Source: Phymorhynchus buccinoides
Lineage: Eukaryota; Mollusca; Gastropoda; Neogastropoda; Raphitomidae
DNA length: 64,000 bases
Direction: 5' to 3'
Assembly: GCA_017654935.2 (NCBI GenBank)
Contig: CM065687.1
Coordinates: 19,849,576-19,913,575 of the forward strand
In this document: one piece after another, positions 51,560 through 63,721 of the stretch
Numbering within the stretch: position 1 is the stretch's first letter
Layout: every line of letters starts with the position of its first letter
Program-made: the position numbers and the translations under genes
The notes under the pieces: generated by a model
Told to the model about the DNA's origin: nothing
Database searches by the model: none
Seen by the model: only the letters and a program-made list of their open reading frames with translations

Positions 51560-52545
51560 CTATAAATCCATTAATGGCAGATATAACCACCACTTCTCAG
51601 AGAACGCTTGGTATTCCATATTCATATATGCAATATATTTTTCAATTTGATATCTTTTCTTTAAGTAATATAGAAACTGCATAGATTTGGTAGCTTTTGT
51701 CCATATTTGCATTGATAAATAAAAAAACTTAGCAAGTATCAGAATAAGATCAAAAACTGCATCAGACTTAAAATGTTCAGTATATCCAAATAGTACTAAC
51801 CGTAGTGAAAGTCTAAGTGCCACAACATGTTCACATTTGTCTTTCAAAAGATTTTCGAGAAAGTATAGAATGTTCACAAAACCAGATTAAGTGTTCAGTG
51901 CTCTCTCTTTCAGCATGGCAAAAACTGCATAATTCATCATTGTTAACATTCATTTTACATAGAACAATATTTGTACCCAAAACCTGATGTAGGATTTTAA
52001 TTTGGAACCATTTCATCTTGATTTCTTTTAATTTGTGTACCTTTTGGAAAATATTTTTCCAATCTAATTCTAGCGTTAATTTATCATTCCACTTCGTGCA
52101 ATAAAGCGGGTTTACATTTGAAGACGTAAGTATGTCATGAACGAACAAAATTGTTGGCTTTACGTCCTGTCGACCTGGGAAGGCACATATGGGACATAGC
52201 TTATAAGTATGTCGTAGTATACTTTTGCACCTTTATGCACAGAATTAATTAGTTTCCATATTTTGGAGTTTTTTACTGTATTTTGTATCGTGACTGCAGT
52301 TTTCCGAATGAACATTTTAACAGCATTTATCATTCCTGTATATGAGATGAAATCAATTCTTGCATTATGATTAATTCTAAACTTTTCATATGACCCAAAA
52401 GTTCCATCTTCCCTCATTAGATGTCCAATGACGTGAATATCTTTTGTAAATAAACATGTCATTCTTGGTTTAAGAAAAATGCTAAATGAATCAAAATTAA
52501 AAAAATTAAAACGCAACAACAAGCACATAGAAAAAATAGATAAAT
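51560..52545 (-). mobile_element. Non-LTR retrotransposon remnant with CCHC knuckle
   Basis: Minus-strand frames give KTAVTIQNTVKNSKIWKLIN, KMKWFQIKILHQVLGTN and the zinc-knuckle CSFCHAERESTEHLIWFC (C-x2-C-x8-H-x4-C), as in the C-terminal region of L1/Tx1- or I-like ORF2. The frame is broken at 52,150-52,200 by a block with GGCTTTACGTCCTGTCGACC. Confidence 0.75.
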
Positions 52546-52559
52546 AAATTAAAGAACAC

Positions 52560-54975
52560 AGAGCTGAAAATTCTCCTCTCGAACATCTGCCATTCGCCAG
52601 GGCTTTCTTTTTTTTTGTACCCCCATCTTGTTTATCTCTCTGTCTTTAACAGTAAATCCGGATTATTATTGATATGCACAATTTCAGTCAAATTTCAACC
52701 AAAATCAGGGACAAAAAAAGGCGAGAAACCCCCCACAAAAACTGAAGAATTTTTGTACAATAACAAAAGGATTCCACACCATAAGATAGAGGGGAATCAT
52801 GATAAATAATAGGTACAAGTCATGAAATCCTAATATATACATGGAAATATGATGCCAAAGGCATGTTTGCAAATGTAAAACTGTACATTATAAAATCAAA
52901 CTGATCAATTACCACAAGAAAATATGGAGGCATTATAATGCATAATAACAAACTATTAGAATGCTTATTCAATATAATTATGTTATATTACAAAAAGAAA
53001 CATATTGTAAAGGAAAATTGAGTTGAAATTTATATTCATGTCATTCTTGGTTTTAATAAATAGCTAAATAATTTTTTTTTTAAATACAACAAACAAACAA
53101 GCACATAGAAAAAATAGATAAATAAATTAAAAAACACAGAACTGAAAAGTCCCAGGCTCTAAAGTGAGATTCTTAGCATAGACTAATAATTTAGCCAAAG
53201 ATATTTATCATCTATTTACAATTTGTTTGTTCGGTTATCTTTGCCTAGGAGGAAAGCCTGATGTCCGTATGGCTTTGTTAGATCTTCACGAAAATAAAAT
53301 ATTAATTTTTGCTCAGTCTGGGCTGCTGTGAACAAAGTTGTTGTTGTTTTTGGTTTGTTTTCTAAAATCTAGCTTAAATCAGTCCTAGGTTGCATAGACA
53401 TATGCTTTTTGTTCTTGTATTCGTGAATCTGATTGTAAGGGATGTAAATCCAGCATAATTAATGCTACTGGACAATCTGTCTTAAATCAGTACTTGTACA
53501 TGTATTTGACATTTTCTCCTCTCGAACATCTGCCATTCGCCAGGGCTTTCTTTTGTCTTTACCCCCACCAAGTGTATCTCTCTATCTTTAACAGAAAATC
53601 TGGATCGTTATTAATGTACACAATTTCAGCCAAATTTCAGCTAAAATCGGGGACAAAAAAGGCGACAAAAAGACGACGAAATAAAAAAGAAGCTGAATAT
53701 TTTTTATACAATAACAAAAGGATTCCACACAATAAATGATAAATGATAGGTACAAGTGATGAAAACCTAATATATACACGAAAATATGATGACAAAGGCA
53801 TGTTTGCAAGTGTAAAACTGTACATTATAAAATTAAACTGATCAATTGCCACAAGAAAATATGGAGGCATTATAATGCATAATAACAAACTATTAGAATG
53901 CTTATTCAATATATGTTATATTACAAAACGAGACATATTGTAAAGGAAAATACAGGCAACATTTATATTCATGTCATTCTAGACTTTTAAAAAAAAGCTA
54001 AATGAATTGTATAAAAAATACAACAAACAAACAAGCACATAGAAAAAATACAATAACAAAAGGATTCCACACAATAAGATAGAGTGGAATCATGATAAAT
54101 GATAGGTACAAGTGATGAAATCCTAATATATACACGGAAATATGATGCCAAAGGCATGTTTGCAAGTGTAAAACTGTACTTTATAAAAGTAACCTGATCA
54201 ATTACGAAAAGAAAATATGGAGGCATTATAATGCATAATAAACTATTAGACGCCAAAAAAAAAAAAAAAAAAAAAGAATAAAGATGAAACAAAGGCGGGG
54301 ACAGTGGAGGGTTCAAAAAAAAAAAATAAAAAAAAAAAAAAAAAAATATTAGAATGCTTATTCAATATATGTTATATTACCAAAAGAAACATATTGTAAA
54401 GGAAAATAAAGGCGACATTTATATTCATATCATTCTTGGATAATAAAAAAAAGAAGCTAAATCAATTATTTTTATAAATACAACAAACAAACAAGCACAT
54501 AGAAAAAATAGATAAATAAAAAAAAACCCCGCAGAGCTGAAAAGTCCCAGGGTCTAAATTGAGATTCTTAGCATAGAGTAATAATGTAGCCGAAGATATT
54601 TATAACCTATTTACAATTTGTTTGTTCAGTTATCTTTGCCTAAGACTAAGAGAAAAGCCTGATGTTTGTATGGCCTAGTTAGATCTTCACGATAATAAAA
54701 ACATTAATTTTTCAGTTACTACTTTTGTTGGCTGGCACCTTATGTTTTCTAAAATCTTGCTAAAATCAGGCCTAGGTTGCATAGACATGTGTTTTGTTCT
54801 TGTATTCGTGAATCTGATTGTAAGGGATGTAAATCCAGCATAATTAATGCTACTGAACAATCTATCTTAAATCGGTACTAGTACATGTATTTGACAATCA
54901 GCCATTCGCCAGGGCTTTCTTTTGTCTTTACCCCCACCAAGTTTATCTCTCTATCTTTAACAGTAAATCTGGATC
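52560..54975. repeat. Tandem segmental repeat, three incomplete copies of about 0.9 kb
   Basis: The order CATCTGCCATTCGCCAGGGC, TTATCTCTCTRTCTTTAACA, GGATTCCACAC, TATGGAGGCATTATAATGCA, CAAGCACATAGAAAAAATA recurs from 52,580, 53,527 and, partly, 54,055/54,895. A segment with AATTTGTTTGTTCGGTTATC and GTGAATCTGATTGTAAGGGA occurs at 53,220-53,460 and 54,615-54,840. No coding sequence recognised. Confidence 0.8.
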
Positions 54976-55145
54976 ATTATTAATATGCACATGCACGATT
55001 TTCTAATTCACGGATGGTATGGTTGACTGATTTATAAACAAAATAGAACTGAGTTGTGTCTTTTGGCGGAGGTTTGCACTGTACTGTAACAGCACTTTCC
55101 AACTTTGGAGTGCTTTGTGCACATTATAGGTCTGCACCTACACAG

Positions 55146-55564
55146 TTAGCACTGCATTTTATCGTAAAAGTGGGGAACCTCTCCACTCTCCAGACGGCCC
55201 ATGGGTATGGAATAGTTGCTTGCGGCGTGTTCTGGAATCTCCTCATACAGCCCGTCAGCGGTAGCCAGTTCAGAAGGGAATGAGGCTTGAGCTGCTCCCT
55301 CCGTGGCAGGTTCCGGTCCGGGGAGTCGAAGGGTGTCCTGCATGGGAGGAGGCGACACCGATGAGGCTCCTGTGTTGAGATCCACATTCATGTAGACTCC
55401 ATGGCCATGAGCGGAGGCTCCCTGCTGTATAGCCGTGTTCAAACGGATGTTTCCAGGCGTTCGCAGGGTTTCTTCTGGGCCCGGAACGACCTCTACGTAT
55501 TCTGGATCTCCCTCCTCACTGTTGCCTGCCTGCGGGTCTGGGGACCTGTCTTGAAGACTTACAC
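55146..55564 (-). CDS. Receptor cytoplasmic tail, terminal exon
   Basis: Minus-strand acceptor CATTCTTTTTCTACAG, then 419 nt open to TAA at 55,146-55,148. The two first bases complete Gly with the preceding exon, giving 138 residues. The region is Pro/Glu/Gly-rich and hydrophilic, with five tyrosines: DPEYVEVV, GVYMNVD, GLYEEIPEH, SNYSIPM and HFYDKM. YEEI matches the Src-family SH2 optimum and YMNV the Grb2 pYxN rule; YEEI-x7-YSIP is ITAM-like with Pro at the last position. I infer a signalling tail of a phagocytic or adhesion receptor. No kinase or other domain is present. Confidence 0.8.
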
Positions 55565-55709
55565 CTGTAGAAAAAGAATGTCAGCACGATACGCCTTAGA
55601 AATGCTATTACTTTTCGTTTAGGTGATAATGTTCTTTGTATTCCATTTGTTATGACTCCACTATGTCATATCTGACATGGACTATGTCCTGTCCAAATAC
55701 TCTCACTCT

Positions 55710-55737
55710 CTCTCTCTCTTACAACCAGAGTCTGTCC

Positions 55738-55787
<50 letters not shown>

Positions 55788-55807
55788 ACAACCAGAGTCT
55801 CTGTCCA

Positions 55808-55866
<59 letters not shown>
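55710..55866. repeat. Two (CT)n tracts with duplicated flanks
   Basis: CTTACAACCAGAGTCTSTGTCCAAA is repeated before the two long CT tracts (55,740-55,784 and 55,812-55,864), so the tract and its flank were duplicated together. Confidence 0.9.
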
Positions 55867-55869
<3 letters not shown>

Positions 55870-56041
55870 ACAACTACAGTTATTTTGACAATCAAAAAGA
55901 AAAGTCCTTTATAGTACTTGACACGTTCTCACCCAATTTGGTTGACATTTTGTTCCAGCTAATAATACTCGAGCAGTTGTCCTCACACTAGCATGGACAG
56001 ATGGACTAGGCTGCACAGCTGTTACTCTCGCTCTACTTTAA

Positions 56042-56603
56042 AGGGGTACCCTGACGGATGAGTTTTTGCAAGAAACACGTCGAGATCACCAGGAAAACAC
56101 CCTTTACAGAGATCGTAACACTCATTTTGCTCTGGTTTCCTATATCAAAGTCAAATCGGCGATTCCTCCTTGGCGGAGGTGCTGGAAGTCAAATTCTTTC
56201 AGTGAAAGAGAAGGCACATGCCTTTCTAATGGCCGCCTGAGTTCAGACGAAATCGTTCGTACAACATTTTCACAATACAAGCCTTTTTTATTATTTTATA
56301 TTTTATTTTATACAGTTTTTATAGGAGTTTCGCTCACAACAAAGGAAATTGCTAAAATATTTTTTTACTGCACTACAAAAAAGAAAAAAAGCTTCAACCA
56401 CAATGAGTGGCCTCAACCCACCCCATTGAAAATGTCTTCTCTTTCCGGCATCTCCCCCAAGCAGGAATCGCCATTTTGAAGGTTTGATTTCTAGGAAAGC
56501 AGAGCAAAGTGAGTGTTCCAATCCTTGAAAAGGCTGTATCTCAGAAAAAATTCTGGTGATCTCGACGTGTTTCTTGCAAAAACTGATCCGTCCGGGTCCA
56601 CCT
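56042..56603. mobile_element. Foldback element, ACCCTGACGG family, TTAA flanked
   Basis: TTAA|AGGGGTACCCTGACGGATGA at the left and CCGTCCGGGTCCACCT|TTAA at the right, 562 bp. Inner GCAAGAAACACGTCGAGATC and its inverse are both present. Paralogue of 26,052-26,598. Confidence 0.85.
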
Positions 56604-56639
56604 TTAAGAGTGATCTTAACCCCAACTTCAAAGGGCCAA

Positions 56640-57370
56640 CAGTACTAAAGTGAGAGTGAAAACTGAGCAATGACTAATTTGCAGCAATAATGCAAAACGA
56701 ATGTGAATGACAGCTTAGTTCTTTATGAATTATTCTGACTCATAATATATGAGCATTTGCCAACAAAATCTGCAGTTTTCCATTTCATCTGATTTCGGTC
56801 TCACCGGATCTTCAATCTGTTATTTCATCTTTTCTTACAAATCTATCTTTGGAATGTTCCTTTTTTCTCTGATCTATCGGACAATTTATGACATGCCAGG
56901 TTTTTGTTTGTGGCACAAGCCACAAACCTATAACTCACTTTGTCGGTCTGTCGGTCGGTCGGTCCAAAATTGTCGCACTTCAAATTGAGGCTGACAAAAT
57001 TGTTCCACTTCAAATCGAGGCTGCACTTCAAATCGAGGCTGCTCTTTAAAATGATGTTTCGTTTTCAATACATTGTCGCACGCCACAAACGATTGCGAAT
57101 CCGCGCTTGTTTTTGTATTGTTCACTGGCGCCCAGACGTGATAATTTACGCACTTGAGTGGGCACATGTCCATTCTGCAGTGCATATTTGCCTATATGGC
57201 CTTGGTATTACTAGTATGTGCTTGTTGTCCTTTTATACTAAAAAAACAACAACCTGGATTCGATAAGTGGAGCGGAATGGCTCAATGTTTACAGCACTGT
57301 CTGGACTTATGTGCTATAGGGTACAATGATGGAGGTGTCATGTTATGAATTGTACTGGTATTTGTTGTTG
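56640..57370. other. Receptor intron: short tandem words, no exon seen
   Basis: GGTCGGTCGGTCC and CACTTCAAATCGAGGCTG are repeated two to four times around 56,950-57,045. Nothing else recognised. Confidence 0.5.
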
Positions 57371-58050
57371 TGTTTTCAGGTTTTTGAACGTTGTTAAGTG
57401 ATATGTGTTTGTTATATTACGTGGTCGAACTTTACGTGGTGACAGTCCTGATATGGGGGCACACAAAAAAACGCACACTATCCAAAGGCGTACGGCAAAA
57501 TGCGCACAATTTTACCGTCCAAAGGCGCACACTTCAACCGTTCAAAACCGCACACTTTTAACCTACAAAAAGCGCACGGATTTTGTGAGACCCAGGTTCT
57601 GCGTACCCAGGTATTCCTTGTTTTTCAGATAGGTTAGGGATAGTTAGGGATAGGGTTAGGGTTAAGAATAGGGTTAGGGTTAGGAATAGGGTTAGGGATA
57701 GGTTTAGGGTTAAATGTTAGTCCACACAGGATTAGTCCTAGTCCACCCGTCTCAAAAACAACTGTGCGCTTTCGGATTGTAAATATCGTGCGCTTTTCTA
57801 CCATAAATATGTGCGACTTTTGACGGCAATATTGTGCACTTTTCGACTGTTGCCCCTGAGATGACCATAGCTGTTGACGGGACCATAATAGACTAACTAA
57901 CTAACTGTACTGTTTTTTTGTGTCAGGATTTTGAATGTTGCTAAGTGATGTGTGCTTTGTTATATTACGTGGTCGAACTTTACGCCGTGACAGTCCTGAG
58001 ATGACCATAGCTGTTGACGGGACCATACTAGACTAACTAACTAACTGGAT
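57370..58050. repeat. Duplicated block with one filled and one empty MITE site
   Basis: GTTATATTACGTGGTCGAAC occurs at 57,410 and 57,959, and GAGATGACCATAGCTGTTGA at 57,858 and 57,999. In the first copy a 402-bp element (57,455-57,856; ends GGGGGCACAC and TTGCCCC) splits the block; the second copy shows the unbroken CAGTCCTGAGATGACC. The element carries TTAGGG-like words at 57,630-57,715. Confidence 0.85.
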
Positions 58051-58162
58051 GAACAACTAGACAAGGCATCTCCACTCTTAACAATATCCAGCCCGGTCGG
58101 TCCTGAAAATGCAGCTGTTTTTCTCTGCAATTTGGAAGTCATTGTCAGATAGGGCCAACTGA

Positions 58163-58193
<31 letters not shown>

Positions 58194-58233
58194 GGGGGTA
58201 AAAGTGGTGATGGAAAGAGGACAGACAACTGAC

Positions 58234-58304
58234 CTTCTGGGTTTGAGTCTGCAGTGCCGTCGTTCACTCTTGGGGCCTGGTGAGCTCTTCTTTGCTTGAC
58301 AACC
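58234..58304 (-). CDS. Receptor juxtamembrane exon
   Basis: 71 nt between acceptor GTACGTGCTGTAG and donor GAAG|GTCAGT. The first base completes Arg with the transmembrane exon, giving a basic stop-transfer stretch RVVKQRRAHQAPR followed by an Asn/Asp/Ser-rich linker. It leaves in phase 1, exactly as the tail exon needs. Small size and the flanking phases argue strongly that it is real. Confidence 0.8.
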
Positions 58305-58414
58305 CTACAGCACGTACAAACAAACAACACAATGGTCCGTCATATACAGAAATCGCGAAGCACAAAACATTCTAAAATAATTCTGATGGTCAATAAATTC
58401 TGTTTTTTAAATTA

Positions 58415-58461
<47 letters not shown>

Positions 58462-59027
58462 ATTACATATTAAAGAGAGAAAAAAAGCATTAACCCCTTT
58501 AAAGCAGCATACAAACGCTTTTTATTTAATAGAATGGAAACAGATACATCAATCCAAGTGTAATTTGTGATCTATAGTGTCATTTGTAATGTCATCAGTT
58601 TATTTTATTTCCCCCCTCTATTCCTGGTATAAAAGTATAAATCATGCATGGTTTGTCTATTTTACTTGGTGATTTGAATGCTGTGTGTGCCATATTATAT
58701 ACAGATCAGCGTGGCATAGGCCTAAATATTATCCATGTGCCATTTAAATCAATGATTGTACCTTTTCCTGCCTCCAAGCCCTCTCCCCATCACCTTCTTC
58801 CTATATTAGTCTCTTGTACATTGATGATGTATATAGTATTGTGTTATGTTATTTTTGAATATTTACTTTTCTTGAATGCTTTGTAGTAGTAGTAGTAGTA
58901 TTTGTTACGCAAGCGCTTCATTTTTTTGCATATTTTTTGTTAACCTTTGTTTTGCCTCAGGGCTGAGTGTAAAAAAGCAATGTTTGCTTATCTTATAACC
59001 CTGAATAAACAAAATTTCGTTCGTTCG

Positions 59028-59073
<46 letters not shown>

Positions 59074-59397
59074 TTCGTATTTCAACCTGTCTTTATCATA
59101 ATACCTGCTTTGCTATCTTTATGTTCAATTATGAATGTGTAATTTTATGCCTTGCCATGTTTGTATTCTATGTTCGTATATGTACAAAGGTGCTACCTTT
59201 ATGTTCAAATCTGTATGTGTAATATCATGCCTTGCCATGTTTGTATTCTATGTTCGTATATGTACCAAGGACAGATTGGAAGACTAGGCGAAGCCTAAAA
59301 TCTTTATCCTTGAAAAATAAAGTTAAAGTTTTCAAAGTTTTCAAGTTTTCTCTCTCTCTCCACACTGACAAAGAAAGTAGAACTCTTACTCCCATAC

Positions 59398-59506
59398 CTA
59401 TGCACCAAGATGGCGATGACGATGACCAAAGCAGCACCAACAGCGATCGACACGCCCTCTGCTATGGTCAGGGACTGGGAACCGTTGTCAGAAACGGAAA
59501 GGGAGT
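59398..59506 (-). CDS. Receptor transmembrane exon, right copy
   Basis: 109 nt, acceptor GTTTCTTTCAG, donor CATAG|GTATGG. After a short stalk (SLSVSDNGSQS) it encodes a single hydrophobic segment of about 22 residues, VSIAVGAALVIVIAILV, flanked by Glu outside and His inside. Enters in phase 1 and leaves AG for the juxtamembrane exon. It is a type I topology given the EGF module upstream and the tyrosine tail downstream. Function is not assigned beyond a MEGF/Draper-like receptor, which is inference from one EGF exon and the tail. Confidence 0.8.
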
Positions 59507-59733
59507 CTGAAAGAAACCCCACATATATATGTAATGCTTTATGTACAACGTTCACGCCATGTCAATGCATTCCTAGTTCACATCTTGATTGCTATGAAAT
59601 AAAAAATAAAAACTTCGGGACTGTCCTGGTATTGCAGTACCTCCAGGATCGTTCCACCGTATTTATATCTAGTAATGTCCTATATATGCCTTCCAGGTCG
59701 GAGGACATTAATCAGATTTCCTTCAATGCGTTC

Positions 59734-59789
<56 letters not shown>

Positions 59790-59848
59790 CCCCCCCCCCG
59801 CACTCTTACTTTATTTCTCGGTATATAATTTTTTTTTCCTGAATTGCT

Positions 59849-59906
<58 letters not shown>

Positions 59907-59909
<3 letters not shown>

Positions 59910-60823
59910 TAACACTGTTCTTTATGGGGAAACGGGCAGATATCCCTTATACATTAGATCTTTTATGAAATGCATAAGATACTGGTTGAAAATCTTGAAA
60001 CTTCCACAGTCTCGTCTTTGTTGGCAAGCTTATGAAATGATGGTAAAACAGCTCGATTATGGCAAAGAAAACTGGGCTTATCAAGTAAAGCAGGTATTGT
60101 CAGAACATGGTTTTGGATTTGTGTGGATGTTTCAGAAAGTAGGTAATGATAAACAATTCATTTCAGAATTTAAAGACAGACTCATTTGTTCATTCAGACA
60201 AAATTGGCATTCTGACATGGAAAGCAAGGATAAATATAGGGTTTTTTTCTTGTTTAAAAGTGTGTTTCAATGTGAAAAATATCTTAACGTCATTACTGAC
60301 AAATGGCATAGACTTAATTACGCAAGATTTCGGTTAAGGACTCTGGGTTTTAATGCTAATAAAAGGTGGTTCCATCCTGAGGCGTCCACAGAATCACAAT
60401 GCCCTATGTGTGAAGCAAGTACTGAGAACGAATCACATTTTTTATTTCAATGTAAAGCATATGAGACAGTTCGTAAGAAATGTATATTCTTTCAATCGCA
60501 TATTGCTGGGAGTAATGACATTGTTTCTGCTCTTACATCAGAGGATGACTCTGTTATCAAATCTGTTGCAAAGTTTATTGCAGAAGCCTTGAAGATAAGG
60601 CAAAGGCATGCCAACAATGATGATTGATGTATATTGGCAACTCAGGATTATTTTGACGTATGGTTATAAGAAAGTGAGAGAGTGGGATAGAGGAAAGAAA
60701 GGGAGATAAATACTTGGTATAAAATTGTAGTTGGATGGTCGAGTTATTTTTCTTGATGTATGAATTCCTATATGGGTTTCTTAAACCTATTTTTGTGAAC
60801 AAAAGTGAGTGAGTGAGTGCGTA

Positions 60824-60866
<43 letters not shown>

Positions 60867-61135
60867 ATGTATGTGTGTGTGGGAAGGGGGGGGAGGGAGA
60901 GAGGTAATGGAAGATAAGAAAGGGATGTTGTTTACATGCTTATATAGACGAAGGATCTATGACATTTCATTTTCCATTTCTTTTTCACTTTTTCATTTCT
61001 ACAATTCATGTTTCATTGTTGAAGTAATGTTTGTTTTCTATGCTTGATTTGTTATTAAGTTGACATACTTTGCTTACCCCCTTGTCATGAGACCTTTTAT
61101 GGTGATGACAATAAGACTGTCAAATTGTCAAATCA

Positions 61136-61139
<4 letters not shown>
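59907..61139 (+). mobile_element. 5'-truncated LINE inserted in a (CT)n tract (right copy only)
   Basis: Open from the CT tract to TGA at 60,625-60,627: GETGRYPLYIRSFMKCIRYW, ENWAYQVKQVLSEHGFG, RLRTLGFNANKRWFHPEAST and knuckle CPMCEASTENESHFLFQC (C-x2-C-x8-H-x4-C), the C-terminal part of a non-LTR ORF2. The 3' UTR carries a TG run (60,825-60,865). The left copy has an uninterrupted CT tract at 1,471-1,491, so the insertion is absent there. The frame has no stops, suggesting a young insertion. Confidence 0.88.
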
Positions 61140-61182
<43 letters not shown>

Positions 61183-61344
61183 CACACACACCCCCCCCGA
61201 TCTTTCACATACTGTTGGATTTACTTTTTGGGTTCAGTAGGGAAAAAATCAGATGCAGCAAACAAAATAAACTTCCTAACTGATACTGTACTGGGATGGG
61301 TAGAACTGCCGGCAGCTACTAATTTTCACGTTCACCCCCAGGAA

Positions 61345-61862
61345 ACTAGGAACTAGCTGACCCTAGACACTCCATAAGGCAATGCCCAGGCTCCAACCAA
61401 AGACACACAGATCCCTAACTACAGGGGTAAAACTAGCTGACCCTAGACACTCCATAAGGCAGTGCCCAGGCCCCAACCAAAAAGACACACAGATCCCTAA
61501 CTACAGGGGTAAAACTAGCTGACCCTAGACACTCCATAAGGCAATGCCCAGGCCCCAACCAAAAAGACAAACAAGGACATAAACAGATCCCTAACTACAG
61601 GGGTAAAACTAGCTGACCCTAGACACTCCATAAGGCAATGCCCAGGCTCCAACCAAAAAGACAAACAAAGACACACACAGATCCCTAACTACAGGGGTAA
61701 AACTAGCTGACCCTAGACACTCCATAAGGCAATGTCCAGGCCCCAACCAAAAAGACACACATATCCCTAACTACAGGGGTAAAAATAGCTGACCCTAGAC
61801 AATCCATAAGGCAATGTCCAGGCTCCAACCAAAGACACACAGATCCCTAACTACAGGGGTAA
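61345..61862. repeat. 92-bp minisatellite, six units
   Basis: Short allele of the array at 1,672-3,200; same unit and same flanks (CCCAGGAAACTAGGAACTAG before, AAAACAATTGGGGGTGGGG after). Confidence 0.95.
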
Positions 61863-61916
61863 AAACAATTGGGGGTGGGGATGAAGGGACTGGGGTGGGG
61901 GCGTTTGTTCAGGGTT

Positions 61917-62125
61917 TCATTGCTGGGATGTGGCTGAGAGCCCTGCTGATGCTGGCTCTCCTCCAGGGTCTGGGACGTTGGTCCACTTCAGATGGTGCTG
62001 AAGCCTGGAGTCGAAGGATGCCAGGGACGGTGCAACAACAATGTTCTCTGGGAGATAGTTCCACTCCGGGATCGAGCAAGGGAAAAAGGTTCCCTGGTGG
62101 TCTTTCAAGCAGCACGTTTCAAAGC
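61917..62125 (-). mobile_element. Non-LTR ORF2 C-terminal remnant, right copy
   Basis: Same FFPCSIPEWNYLPENIV reading as 3,272-3,478. Confidence 0.6.
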
Positions 62126-63160
62126 TGCCTACATTGAAGTTCGCAAAATTAGCTCCATCCGGCATTTTCTTTCAGTTGAAGCCACAAAGACACTGGTCTG
62201 TGCGCTAGTCCTGTCCAGGTTGGATTATTGTAATAGTCTCTTGGCTGGCTCTCCAAAATATCTTATTCATAAGTTACAGAGGGTCCAAAACAGTGCTGCC
62301 AGACTTGTGTTGAAGTCGTCTAGACGCCGGGAACATGTCTCCCCACTTCTAAAGTCTCTTCATTGGTTACCTATTAAATCAAGGATTGACTACAAACTAG
62401 GGTCCATTTGCTTTGCCTCTGTCACTGGTGCAGGACCTCAGTATCTCAGAGACATTCTTCATACCTATCCCGTCAGCTCCGCTCTTCTGCAGATACCCGT
62501 CTCTTGCGCATTCCGACAGTCAGAACCAAATCCTTTGGTCAGCGAGCTTTTGCCTTGCAAGGCCCTTCTCTCTGGAACAACTTACCTCTCAATGTCCGCC
62601 ATTCCCAGTCTGTCAGCTCTTTCAAATCATCCACAAAAACCCATCTCTTTCAGCTCAAGTAAAAACACCCTGTCTTGTATCCTGTCGTTACATAGTTATG
62701 CTGGAAACACTACATTTTGTGTGTTTCTTCAGGACGAGCTGCAAGCCGGCGTGCGTGCGCGTGTGTGTGCGCGTGCGTCCGTGTTAGGGGTATTTGTCCC
62801 TCTGCGCGCGCGCGCGTGTGTGTGTGCATGCATGTGTGCGTGCTGGGAGATCTATGAAAAGTAGGTCAGCTTGAGGTCTATGAAGGGGGATGGTGAATGC
62901 GGGGGCGGGCGGAGGGGGGGGGGGGGGGGGGGTAGTGTGAGAAAAAGCCTTTTGCGTGCAATACGCTATTTGTAATGGTTTGGATTCTAGTGAAGGGGGG
63001 GGGGGGGGGTAAATGTAGTTATCGTGATTTCGGGTTGTTCCTTATGATAAGTGCGTTGTTGTTTTTTGCTCAGATTTTTAACTTCTTTGTGAAGCGCTTA
63101 GAGCCCCGTAAGGAGAATAAGCGCTATATAAATTGTCATTATTATTATTATTGTGTCCTG
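62126..63160 (+). mobile_element. 5'-truncated CR1/L2-type LINE, right copy
   Basis: Same coding end and 3' UTR as 3,479-5,115 without the polypurine tract. A one-base loss in the CCTTT run near 62,531 shifts the frame before FGQRAFALQG, while the STKTHLFQLK ending is intact. It ends with AAGCGCTATATAAATTGTCA and (ATT)n. Confidence 0.75.
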
Positions 63161-63620
63161 CACGATCTAATGTTGTACACCAGCGAGTTGGGCTGGCATC
63201 CTGGTTTTTCTGCCTGTTCATTGTTGGTGCATGCTTGGTGGTCTCAATCAAAGATACTGTACAGTCTTTGTCTCAATTTTCAAGAGTTTGTTCCTGAATT
63301 TGTACAGAGTGGTGAGTCGAGCCTTTTCTCTTCTTACTGATATATTCTTAACCAGCGTTATGTACCGCCTTTCAACAGACATAAACCACTTTGAAAATAT
63401 ATAATCCAACAATATAGAAAATAAATTGATTATGAACAGAGCCAGTTGCTTTTGCAACAAAGGATATTTTATTATTATAAGCTAACTCTACTAGAGCGTG
63501 ACAACGCTACACCACCAGCCGTGCACTACATTTTCACCGCATGGCACATTTAGTACTCCAGTAACCTTGACCTTTGTTCAATGATCTTTATTGTCGAACT
63601 TGTCCTAGATGCCACTACAA

Positions 63621-63721
63621 GGAGAGATGCGGTCACTGCCTGGGAAATGAGGTCTGCGACAAAAACAACGGCCACTGCACAGCCTGTCTGTCGGGGTGGA
63701 AACCCCCTCTGTGTTGGGAAA
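63621..63721 (+). pseudogene. EGF-like exon of receptor, inverted part (right copy)
   Basis: Plus-strand reading CKERCGHCLGNEVC-type module: GAGAGATGCGGTCACTGCCT codes for ERCGHCL, and the exon runs to Leu-Cys-Trp-Glu and the donor GAAA|GTGAGC. It is on the opposite strand to the rest of the receptor gene. Its 5' portion (Cys-Glu-Asn-Gly-Thr-Tyr-Gly) is on the minus strand at 63,904-63,926, so a segment of about 0.28 kb is inverted here relative to the left copy. Confidence 0.75.

Noticed and set aside
63601..63721. Plus-strand EGF exon with acceptor TTGTCCTAG at 63,608
   Set aside because: The apparent acceptor and first 12 nt also exist in the left copy without the module. The minus-strand arrangement there gives a full EGF motif in phase with the transmembrane exon, so the plus-strand acceptor is likely coincidental.
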